DNA of 8,792 bases. Origin: Verrucomicrobia bacterium TMED44. Lineage in GTDB: Bacteria; Verrucomicrobiota; Verrucomicrobiia; Opitutales; Seribacteraceae. The notes beneath the pieces were generated by a model, which searched no databases, had not been told where the DNA came from, and was given only the letters and a program-made list of their open reading frames with translations. The position numbers were made by a program, and so were the translations under genes. Positions 1 to 7,665 of this stretch are shown here, in pieces. Location of the stretch: assembly GCA_002168015.1 (NCBI GenBank), contig NHCX01000016.1, forward strand, positions 1 through 8,792, read 5' to 3'. Position 1 is the first letter of the stretch. Every line of letters starts with the position of its first letter.

Positions 1-3000
1 TAACTTTTAATTGTGTTGCTGGGTTTTCTAATTGTATTAATCTTGTACAATAGATTGCAGCGTTGTTATCTCCATCTGGTTCTGTTGGTGATACATAAGC
101 TGTATTCGTTGCAATGTCACTAGAAGAACTTACTGAATTAATTCTGTTCATAATAGTATTTGCACCTATAGAACCTACATCAACAATTGGTGATACAAAA
201 TCAGAAGATGTTACCATATCGAGTTCTAATTTAAATGATTTTGCAGAACCCATTTCATTGGTTTCATTAATAGATGATGCAACAAGACCAGATGTTGTCA
301 TAAAGTTATTGTCATTTAAAACAATTGTTTGACTGTTATTTGCTATTGCATAACTATTTGATGTACCCTGTGGTTGGTTTGTACTAGTTTTAAATAAATT
401 AGAACCTAAACTTGTTTTAGGATATATGACATTAGGTACTAAAGTATGAATTACATCATAGTACATATTTTCTGTTGCAGTCATATTTCTTCCACCACCA
501 GAAACATTATCAGTTCCACCTAGGTGATTTCCTAAACTTACATTAATTTCATATGTGTCTAAATCAAATGATTGTATTGAAGTATGTGTTGTATTAATTT
601 TACTAATTGGTATTCCACCCAAAGTATCCTCAACTGAGTTTATAGTGATTGTTGCAAATGTTGTTGCACCAGTACCACCAACTTGGTCTTGTCGAACTGT
701 ATATTGTTGTCCAGCGGTATAGTTAAAGCCTGGGTTGTTAATTTTAAGTGAACTAATACTTGTTGTAGTATCTAAGACTAAATCAAGTGTTGCATTAGAA
801 CCACCACTTCCTTGTAAGGCTACACCAGTATATGTATTCACTGCACCTGTTCCACTTACAGCTGCACTTGCAGTTAAGACACCATTATCTTTATCACCTT
901 CAACACCAGCAAGTATTACATTAGAATCCCCATCATACATACCATGTGATTGATGTGCTACTTTTATTCTGTCTCTGTCTCCACTTCCAATAACTGTAAT
1001 TGAATTTGGGTCTAGTTTTTTAGTTGGAAGGTCTTTATTTTCAAGAACAACTTTACCAGAAGTAGAACTAAACTTACATCTATTGATATTAAATTTCAAG
1101 TCTTGTAATTGTTCTGGAGTCCAAGTTGAACTGTTTTGTGATTTGAATAATACACCAGCATATGGTTGTCTATCGATTGGTTCTTTTGTATGAACATCGA
1201 AATCACCCATTTGACCTACCCAAGTTAAGTATGCATTTGAATTTGATTCAAGTACAAAACAATATTCTGTTTGTGGGTTTAGATAAACTGGTGATGGGAA
1301 AGTAAACTTAGTTGCTACTTGAGCATTTGCACTTGTAGTTATCTCATTTGGATATAAAGTTTTTTCTGCAAAAGGTAATACTTTCTGAGTTGGTGAACCA
1401 TTTAACATTTGTCTAATAGAACATGTTACTGGTAATCCACCACCATCTTTTGCACTAAAGAATACTTCAATTGAATTTATAAATACACCCTCTTCCTTTT
1501 CTATTAAGAATGATTGTGCAAGTGGGTCAACCCATCTAGTTGTTAAACTCTGTGTAACAATTTGATTTGCTCTTGATTCATTTACATCTTCTTGTACTAC
1601 TCTACCATTCCTTGTCGAAATAACTTCTGTTTGTGTAGAAGTCAATGCACCATTTGCCATAAAGTTTGTAAATGCAGATGTAGTTGATAATGCACTATCT
1701 ACTGTTGCAGTATCAGTAACTTTTAATGTCCTAACACCTGTTTCAAATCTTAAGGTATCATCATTTGGTACAGTAAAGACTGCACTTAGTTTACCTTGGT
1801 TATCTGTTTTTAATTGTGTTCCTTTTGAAGTTCCACCACTCACACCATAAGTTGCAGATGATGGAGTACAATGTGCATTAACTTGTATGTTATCAAAAAA
1901 TACATTTAATGCAGTGTTTGGTTTTAATAATTCCCCAGACATTGTAATGTCAATGGTTCTCATAAAGTTAATTGCAGATACACCGACAACTCTATCATTT
2001 CTTGTTGTTGTAATATCTTCTACAACATTAGTTACAATACCACTTCTTCCTTCTCTAGTTGGAATTGTTCTTGTAGTTGTAGTTGTAATTGCTTGTCTTC
2101 CTCTACCTCTAAATCTTCTTTGTCTTCTTCTTCTAAATCTTCTACCTCTAAGTAATTCAAACTCTTCTGGTTCGTCACCTAGATTATTATTTTCAAGGAA
2201 GTTTCCTACTCTTGTAGTAATTGATGGAACACCTGCCCATGTTTGTTGCCAGTCATTCCATACTGTACCAACTCTAACACCAGCTAATACTGCATCAAAG
2301 TTTCCTTCTTGAGAAGAAGTAATACTTGGTAGTTGTTCCATATCATGCCAAATGTCTTTATCTGGACTTAGTTCCATTCTTCCTACAAAGTTTGCAACAT
2401 CATATGGGTTAACATTAACTTGTTGTGATGCTTTGTTAGAAGTAATATGTGCTTCTTCTGTAAATGGTAATGTTAATATATCACCACTTTTTGTAATATT
2501 AGATGATATACCACTATTAAATTGCATATCAAAATAATTTGTTCTATGTGTTGGTCTTGCAATACCTTCTCTTTGGTCTACTGATATACCATAGTCTGGA
2601 TGGAATACATCTCCAACTCCATGACCTTTAAATGGGTCGACAACAAAACCAGATTTGAATTTATCAAATCCTTCGTCATCTAAAACTTGTAATGTTTCTG
2701 TTTTTTCTTCTAACATAGAAAGAGATACTGCTGTTTCTAATTGAGTAAGTCTTCTTTGCATACCATCAATATCTCTCATGGTATATCGTCTATGTTGTAC
2801 TAATTGTGTTTCTATATCTCCTACATCTGGAGTAAATGCTGGTATGAATATTTCTGCAACTTCAATTGCATTATCAACCTTTGCACCTTTCTTAGGTACA
2901 TCGGAAGGTTCACCACCTACTACAACAAACTCACCTAATGCTGTCAAGAACAATCTATCAAGTCTTGCAAGATAGTGGTCATAGTCTACTGTAATGTTTG

Positions 3001-6000
3001 AACCAATTTTTGCAAGGTCTGGAGTAAAAGAACCATTTCCTTCAAATGCAGCTGAACTATATGCCATTGGTAAAGAACTAATTCCAGAAATATCATTTGA
3101 TTCACTTATATCAGCTGATGGTTGTGTAGTTAATAATCTAGCTGCAACTGGTCTATAGTCAATAGAATCTGCAAGATGGAATTCACCATCTGCATCAAAA
3201 GATGCACTTGGGTCAAATCTATCTGCAACATAACTTGGTATTTCAGCAAATCCAAGAGTACCATATGAGTTACCAGTAAATACATTACCACCACCAGAAT
3301 GAGTAAAGAAGTCAACAATAATCATTAATGGATTTGTTGGTGCTGGAGCTCCTGTTTTTCTTGTTATTTTAGAGATGTCATAAAAACTATCTCTTTGACC
3401 ATCATCAAATACAAAGTTATCTGTAATTTCTTTTGAACCATTTGATAAATTACTAATTGTTCCAGCTTTTGCAACTCCATCTGTAAAGGTTATTCCTTCA
3501 CCTTCTTGAAATTTACCAGAACCATCTTTGTAGTAAAAGAAACAAGTATTAGAATCATTTTCAATTAAAATACCTCTTGCATTGGAGACATCACCAACAA
3601 CTTCTACACCACCTGTAGATAATGCATTACTTCCAGCATCTGCTGTATATGTAAATGATGGTGGAACTGGAGCTGTTGATGCAGTTGCACCACCAGATGA
3701 TACTGCGTTACCACCTTCGAATACTCCTCTTACTTTAAATACATCTGCAACACCTAATGTAATGTCTTGGTGTTGATATGATGTTCCATAATTTGCAGTT
3801 GAGTTTGCAGTATTAACATTTAATACTGCACCTTTAATTAAAGTTTTAGATGATTCTGATACTGAACCTCTTTGCACTGTTACAATAACTTTGCAATTTG
3901 TACTATTAACACCTACATCAATCGCTACTGAACCACTGTTTGAACCATTACTGATTGTTACATTGCTAGATGTTAAAGATATTTTTGCACCATTATCACT
4001 TCTAGATGCATGATAATCATCTTCATTAAATGCAACAAATGTTCCATCGGATGATGTTACTGTGCATATTCCTGTTCCACTTGATTGTACTATTACTTCT
4101 CTTCTTACTACTTCTGTTTCAATCGAAATATCTTTTATACCAGAGTTAGGTAACCCAGATATTGCAACTGTTTGGTCTGGTTTGTAGAATTTCGCTCTTT
4201 GTCTTACGATTGCACCACTAATAACATCTGATGTTGTTCCAGCAATATCTGTGACAACTACTGTATCGTTGTCTGTTACTGACACTACAGATGTAGTTGC
4301 ACCATTTGAAAGCAGTAAGTTATCACCTTCGACAAGTTCATTGGTAAATACAGATGCAATACCTGTTATTGTATCATTACTTGAATCACCATCTACTGTA
4401 ACTGTTCCACTTCCTGTTAATGTAAAGTTGTCTTCTAATAAGACATCTCCACCAAATTCTTGGAACACACCTGTTCCTCTATCTTGATGTACTCTTCTTA
4501 TTCTTCCTATATCAAATGTTCTTATTGCACTGATTGCTACACCACCAGATGAGTTCTGGTGTTTTCTTAATGTATCACTTGTATTAAATGTTCCTACAAC
4601 ACTGTGTAGTAAAACTGTTGTTCCACTTGAAACTGCTTCTGCAACAATACCTGTTGCACCAGATACAGTTCCTTTTACTTTCATTCCTTTTGATAAAGAT
4701 ACCGATGCAGTTGTTAATTTAGTAAACATTTGCACATCAAATAAATGTAATGCATCACTTGATGAATCAAACTGTTCGAATGCTCTTACTCTTGCAAAAC
4801 CTATTTTACTTCCACCACCATCGTCACTTGCAACTGAACCTTTTGCAGTGTCCATAAGTGTAACTGTTGAAAATGCACTTAAGTCTCCAGCATCACTAAT
4901 ATCTGGTAGACCATATACATTATTAATTTTTAAAAAGTTTCCTATTCTAAATGCAGATGCAACATTATCTTTTGATGCAGTTGTTCTTGCTTTATCAAAT
5001 GTTAAGAATGAAGGTGTTTGTTTATCAACTTCAAAACCTCTTACATAAGATTTACCAGCAGATACTACTGAAATAAATTTAGAATCATCTCCAGCTGGAG
5101 TTGATGTTGAAGTGTATACACCATTGTTTGATAAGTCATTTAAGTGTTCTCTAAATGCAAGAGTAAAGGGTTCTAAAGTATAGTCACCAGACTCATCAAA
5201 TGTTCTTCGTGCAAGTGTTTCTTGTATTCTGTTATATTCTGTTATTTCTTGTTTTCTAACTACCTCACCAGCAGCCAATCTCATTAGTTCAATAAAGTCT
5301 GTTGAGTCTGTTGCAGTTAAAGATTTCTTTGCAAGAGTTAATGTTAAAGTAAGTCTATCAGCTCCAGGCGCATTTTCGTTTGATGACCCCTGTGCATTAT
5401 CTAACAGACTTGAATCTTCTGTGTAAGATGTAAGTGTTTCTGCAATATCTACACCAACCTTGTAGGATGGAGTATTAGAATATTTTTCTAGTATAATTGT
5501 TTGTGCAGGCACCTTGACAAACATACCTCGTGTGTATATAATACCTTCGGATATACTTGCAGACGAACCTACCATTGACCCTACATTTGTAGAACCTGCT
5601 ATTGAAAAAACTTTAAATTGATTATTAGAACCAGCAGATGTATAACCACCAAGACCATCATTATCCTGTGTTACTTCATCTAATGTTTCACCATCTTGAA
5701 ATTCTGTATAAAATGTAGAACCAGAGTTACCTGTTGCTTGATATTTAACATGAAGTGTTAATGGGTCATCTGTAGTTTTCTGACTCGTATTTAAAACTTT
5801 ACCTACAACTCCACTGGTTGCACCTTTGTAAAATTTACCTAGTGAGTCTGCACGAAAAGATTCAGTAGCAGACACACCACTTCCATTTGGATTAGTATCT
5901 TCAACCTTTACTCCAAAGTATTGATTGTCATAATTAGTTCTTGCACCAAGGATGATTGCACCCTCTTTAAACATGTGTGAACCAAATCTTTCAATCTGAT

Positions 6001-6139
6001 TTTGAAGTATTGATTGTAATTGTGTTAGTTCCCTAGCCTGTATTGCAGCTGATGGTTTAAACAAAATTCGATGAAAATTCTTCGAATCTGCATAATCATC
6101 ATAATAAGGACTAACATTAAGGTCTGTTTTTTGAGCCAC
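1..6139 (-). CDS. Giant baseplate/tail-fibre-type virion protein, DUF4815-like (3'-partial)
   Basis: One frame runs from GTG at 6139 to the left edge, giving 2,046 codons without a stop; the C-terminus lies outside the window. The N-terminal ~390 residues fit the DUF4815 family as I know it: NFHRILF (21-27), ELTQLQSILQNQIERFG (37-53) and GKSYVRGFEVDK (362-373). Then follow beta-rich repeats including SGATG (~490) and a GTVTVDG module (568-640). Next come YVADRFDP and DSIDYRP (~970-997), YDHYLARLDRLFL (~1051), a helical MRDIDGMQRRLTQLE segment from 1121, and GFDKFKSGFVVDPFKGHG (~1156). An arginine-rich block (1331-1348) is followed by an immunoglobulin-like module starting DRVVGVSAINFMRTIDI (~1380). 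A DPLAQSF...QPYAGVLFKSQ module spans about 1537-1690, and the visible C-terminal part is glycine- and asparagine-rich. The last two modules recur in T4-like marine phage tail proteins. The gene lies just after gp8, where T4 has gp9 and gp10, so a role in fibre attachment or as a baseplate-proximal fibre is inferred. The start is supported by an AGGA site nine bases upstream and an in-frame stop just before. GTG is unusual beside the ATG of its neighbours. Confidence 0.92.
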   Translation of the reverse strand, partial: MAQKTDLNVSPYYDDYADSKNFHRILFKPSAAIQARELTQLQSILQNQIERFGSHMFKEGAIILGARTNYDNQYFGVKVEDTNPNGSGVSATESFRADSLGKFYKGATSGVVGKVLNTSQKTTDDPLTLHVKYQATGNSGSTFYTEFQDGETLDEVTQDNDGLGGYTSAGSNNQFKVFSIAGSTNVGSMVGSSASISEGIIYTRGMFVKVPAQTIILEKYSNTPSYKVGVDIAETLTSYTEDSSLLDNAQGSSNENAPGADRLTLTLTLAKKSLTATDSTDFIELMRLAAGEVVRKQEITEYNRIQETLARRTFDESGDYTLEPFTLAFREHLNDLSNNGVYTSTSTPAGDDSKFISVVSAGKSYVRGFEVDKQTPSFLTFDKARTTASKDNVASAFRIGNFLKINNVYGLPDISDAGDLSAFSTVTLMDTAKGSVASDDGGGSKIGFARVRAFEQFDSSSDALHLFDVQMFTKLTTASVSLSKGMKVKGTVSGATGIVAEAVSSGTTVLLHSVVGTFNTSDTLRKHQNSSGGVAISAIRTFDIGRIRRVHQDRGTGVFQEFGGDVLLEDNFTLTGSGTVTVDGDSSNDTITGIASVFTNELVEGDNLLLSNGATTSVVSVTDNDTVVVTDIAGTTSDVISGAIVRQRAKFYKPDQTVAISGLPNSGIKDISIETEVVRREVIVQSSGTGICTVTSSDGTFVAFNEDDYHASRSDNGAKISLTSSNVTISNGSNSGSVAIDVGVNSTNCKVIVTVQRGSVSESSKTLIKGAVLNVNTANSTANYGTSYQHQDITLGVADVFKVRGVFEGGNAVSSGGATASTAPVPPSFTYTADAGSNALSTGGVEVVGDVSNARGILIENDSNTCFFYYKDGSGKFQEGEGITFTDGVAKAGTISNLSNGSKEITDNFVFDDGQRDSFYDISKITRKTGAPAPTNPLMIIVDFFTHSGGGNVFTGNSYGTLGFAEIPSYVADRFDPSASFDADGEFHLADSIDYRPVAARLLTTQPSADISESNDISGISSLPMAYSSAAFEGNGSFTPDLAKIGSNITVDYDHYLARLDRLFLTALGEFVVVGGEPSDVPKKGAKVDNAIEVAEIFIPAFTPDVGDIETQLVQHRRYTMRDIDGMQRRLTQLETAVSLSMLEEKTETLQVLDDEGFDKFKSGFVVDPFKGHGVGDVFHPDYGISVDQREGIARPTHRTNYFDMQFNSGISSNITKSGDILTLPFTEEAHITSNKASQQVNVNPYDVANFVGRMELSPDKDIWHDMEQLPSITSSQEGNFDAVLAGVRVGTVWNDWQQTWAGVPSITTRVGNFLENNNLGDEPEEFELLRGRRFRRRRQRRFRGRGRQAITTTTTRTIPTREGRSGIVTNVVEDITTTRNDRVVGVSAINFMRTIDITMSGELLKPNTALNVFFDNIQVNAHCTPSSATYGVSGGTSKGTQLKTDNQGKLSAVFTVPNDDTLRFETGVRTLKVTDTATVDSALSTTSAFTNFMANGALTSTQTEVISTRNGRVVQEDVNESRANQIVTQSLTTRWVDPLAQSFLIEKEEGVFINSIEVFFSAKDGGGLPVTCSIRQMLNGSPTQKVLPFAEKTLYPNEITTSANAQVATKFTFPSPVYLNPQTEYCFVLESNSNAYLTWVGQMGDFDVHTKEPIDRQPYAGVLFKSQNSSTWTPEQLQDLKFNINRCKFSSTSGKVVLENKDLPTKKLDPNSITVIGSGDRDRIKVAHQSHGMYDGDSNVILAGVEGDKDNGVLTASAAVSGTGAVNTYTGVALQGSGGSNATLDLVLDTTTSISSLKINNPGFNYTAGQQYTVRQDQVGGTGATTFATITINSVEDTLGGIPISKINTTHTSIQSFDLDTYEINVSLGNHLGGTDNVSGGGRNMTATENMYYDVIHTLVPNVIYPKTSLGSNLFKTSTNQPQGTSNSYAIANNSQTIVLNDNNFMTTSGLVASSINETNEMGSAKSFKLELDMVTSSDFVSPIVDVGSIGANTIMNRINSVSSSSDIATNTAYVSPTEPDGDNNAAIYCTRLIQLENPATQLKV
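2096..2149 (-). other. Arginine-rich block in the giant tail protein
   Basis: Residues 1331-1348 read RGRRFRRRRQRRFRGRGR: 12 of 18 residues are Arg and every one is encoded by AGA. It is preceded by an acidic stretch (GDEPEEFE) and followed by a threonine run (ITTTTTRT), then the immunoglobulin-like module. The frame is the same on both sides, with recognisable family motifs before and after, so this is not a frameshift artefact. It looks like a charged linker between the helical middle part and the C-terminal beta modules. The function is unknown; binding to nucleic acid, to lipopolysaccharide or to an acidic partner are all possible. Confidence 0.8.
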
Positions 6140-6148
6140 TGTTAGTTA

Positions 6149-6152
6149 TCCT
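6149..6152 (-). promoter_or_regulatory. Ribosome binding site of the giant gene, overlapping the gp8 stop
   Basis: The minus strand reads AGGA, of which the first two bases are the last two of the gp8 TAG stop, then nine bases, then GTG at 6139. This supports GTG as the start and suggests that ribosomes ending gp8 re-initiate on the next gene. The in-frame TAA at 6148-6146 rules out any start further upstream. Confidence 0.65.
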
Positions 6153-7626
6153 ACATTTCAATTATTAGTTTAATATCCTCAATCTGGTCAGCTGCCCTTG
6201 CAACTGCACCACGATTTTCTAAATAGACAATATCCCCAGAGTTTCTTGAAACTTCTGGATATGCACCACTTACACCACCACTTGAGATTGTTCCTTTTGA
6301 TGTCGAACCTACAAATATTGTATTAGCTGCACTAAAACTATTAAAGTTTCCAACTGAATCTGCACTTGGTAAGAAGTATATGTATCTATTTGTTGAGTCA
6401 ATTGATACAACTTTTCCTACAGCAGTTCCAGATGTAATGGAAGCTGCATTTGCAATAGTGTCATCAACTACTGGCATTGTTGCACCAGAGTCTAATGTAA
6501 TTCTATTTAATGCACTTAATGTAGTTGCACTTGATAAAGTATTACCACCAGCATCTGTTGGATTTACTATCAATCCTATTTGTCTGAAATCGTTATCTGT
6601 TGGGAAGTCACCAGAACCTTCTGCATACTCTAATCTTGAGTTTGCAATAACATAGTTTCCACCTAGTTCTTCCACTGGGTCTGCACCATGTCCATAGAAA
6701 GGTGATATGATTGGTTTTACGATTCCACCTGAACCTGAACCAATACTTGAAATACCATCAACATTAATTGAAGCACGTTTATAACCTGAACCAGCTGCTG
6801 TGATATCTACGTGAACCACTGCACCTGATGATACGATTACTGAACATGTTGCACCCGAACCATCTCCGACTATTGCAACATTAGGGTATGTTCCGTCTGT
6901 ATAACCTGAACCACCAGCTGTGACTGATACGTGGTGAATACCTCCGTCTACTGCAGAGTTTTCTACGTCCCATTGTCCTGTTCCGTCATCTGATGCACTT
7001 GAACCAATTGCACCACCTGACCCTGTTCCGTCTACTGAAGCAACTGCACCAATTGTTTTAACTGGTATAAAGTCGTTAGTCACGAATTTGATTGTTTCTG
7101 AGGCAGAAATAGTATACATATACTTCCATACATAACCACGACCTGAGGCAGCGTTCGAATCAGCAGTTGTTATCAAAGTAGTTGCACTTGTTCCTGTTGG
7201 TTTTACATCTGATACAACGACTGCACCTGATGAATCTCTTCCAGTTCTGATACACTTATACACATTGTATTCATCTGTGATTACAAAGAATCTTGAATCG
7301 TATAAGTTATTACTTGTAGAAGCTGGTGAAGTATTCGTTGCACTATAGTCATGTGAATACTCATCATATGAAGTTCCTGAAGTCCAATCATATCTTGTTA
7401 GACCATGTGATACGTCTGATGTAGAAACCTTTTTCATTGCAATCATGTCTGCATATGAATCTATCTCCTCACCAACTGCATTCGCAGGTGCTGGTGGGTT
7501 GTTCTCATCAGTCCAATCGAATGAACGTCCTATGAATATATAACTTGATGAGGCACTCTCACCAAAGTCTTCCTTAAATTGTTTCGCATTATGGATTCGA
7601 AACTTTTCCGTTATTATTGCTGCCAT
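6151..7626 (-). CDS. 8: Baseplate wedge subunit gp8 (T4-like)
   Basis: Homologue of T4 gp8, which joins gp6, gp7, gp10, gp11, gp25 and gp53 in the baseplate wedge of contractile tails. Family features visible: N-terminal MAAIITEKFRIHNAKQF, the SRFFVITDEYNVYKCI stretch at 111-126, SGRGYVWKYMYTIS at 161-174, the YGHGADPVEELGG block at 311-323, NDFRQIGLIVNP at 345-356, and a C-terminal end with GDIVYLENRG at 464-473 and ADQIEDIKLIIEM at 479-491. These match the T4-like marine gp8 pattern as I know it. The protein is much longer than T4 gp8 (334 residues). Part of the difference is a Gly/Ser-rich insertion at about 195-300 with two GSGY repeats, between the WKYMYTIS and YGHGADP blocks. The start is fixed by a GAGGAG site, and a late promoter precedes it. 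It ends 11 bases before the giant tail gene, so the two are probably co-translated. Identification is by remembered family motifs. Confidence 0.93.
   Translation of the reverse strand: MAAIITEKFRIHNAKQFKEDFGESASSSYIFIGRSFDWTDENNPPAPANAVGEEIDSYADMIAMKKVSTSDVSHGLTRYDWTSGTSYDEYSHDYSATNTSPASTSNNLYDSRFFVITDEYNVYKCIRTGRDSSGAVVVSDVKPTGTSATTLITTADSNAASGRGYVWKYMYTISASETIKFVTNDFIPVKTIGAVASVDGTGSGGAIGSSASDDGTGQWDVENSAVDGGIHHVSVTAGGSGYTDGTYPNVAIVGDGSGATCSVIVSSGAVVHVDITAAGSGYKRASINVDGISSIGSGSGGIVKPIISPFYGHGADPVEELGGNYVIANSRLEYAEGSGDFPTDNDFRQIGLIVNPTDAGGNTLSSATTLSALNRITLDSGATMPVVDDTIANAASITSGTAVGKVVSIDSTNRYIYFLPSADSVGNFNSFSAANTIFVGSTSKGTISSGGVSGAYPEVSRNSGDIVYLENRGAVARAADQIEDIKLIIEM
6781..6930 (-). repeat. 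Two 40-residue (120-bp) tandem repeats inside gp8
   Basis: Residues 233-242 (VSVTAGGSGY) and 273-282 (VDITAAGSGY) are copies 40 residues apart. At DNA level the stretches beginning at 6781 and 6901 both start ATAACCTGAACCA on the plus strand, exactly 120 bp apart, with further matching TGTGA and TACGTG blocks. The GSGYT...VGDGSGAT pattern is one I know from repeat modules in marine phage structural proteins. The repeats lie in the gp8 insertion, so they probably form an added surface domain rather than part of the wedge core. Confidence 0.8.
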
Positions 7627-7633
7627 TTTTAAT

Positions 7634-7639
7634 CTCCTC
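7634..7639 (-). promoter_or_regulatory. Ribosome binding site of gp8 (GAGGAG)
   Basis: On the minus strand the leader reads GAGGAG, then seven bases (ATTAAAA), then the ATG at 7626. This is a strong Shine-Dalgarno match at normal spacing and fixes the gp8 start. It fits the high expression expected of a late structural gene. Confidence 0.85.
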
Positions 7640-7654
7640 AGACTATATTAATAC

Positions 7655-7662
7655 TATTTATA
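7655..7662 (-). promoter_or_regulatory. T4-type late promoter (TATAAATA)
   Basis: Read on the minus strand, the bases are exactly TATAAATA, the T4 late-promoter -10 element recognised by host RNA polymerase carrying the phage sigma factor gp55. It lies in the 39-base gap just after the upstream stop codon and 28 bases before the gp8 ATG, with room for a start site about six bases downstream and a short leader holding the Shine-Dalgarno site. Position, strand and exact match together make chance unlikely. It predicts late transcription of gp8 and the giant gene downstream, and partial independence from the gene upstream. Confidence 0.75.
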
Positions 7663-7665
7663 ACA

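Noticed and set aside
1478..1485. TATAAATA on the plus strand
   Set aside because: It is antisense and deep inside the giant gene, where it encodes part of a VFINSIEVF strand; no gene follows on the plus strand, so it is probably a chance match in AT-rich DNA.
2096..2149. The Arg block as a frameshift or sequencing artefact
   Set aside because: The same frame gives family-like sequence on both sides (GFDKFKSGFVVDPFKGHG before, DRVVGVSAINFMRTIDI after), so two exactly compensating errors would be needed.
1887..2312. A 141-codon open frame on the plus strand
   Set aside because: It is the antisense shadow of the giant gene. Its Leu/Val-rich content is the complement of the Arg-rich block and flanking codons, and the opposite strand carries recognisable family motifs through the whole stretch.
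3130..3318. A 62-codon minus-strand frame inside the giant gene
   Set aside because: It is in another frame, with low-complexity Leu/Val/Gln content, and the main frame is intact here with the YVADRFDP and DSIDYRP motifs.
6380..6655. A 91-codon plus-strand frame opposite gp8
   Set aside because: It overlaps conserved gp8 motifs on the other strand and has no ribosome binding site or recognisable content.
7627..7665. A transcription terminator in the gap before gp8
   Set aside because: No GC-rich inverted repeat followed by T residues is visible; the gap is explained by the late promoter and ribosome binding site.
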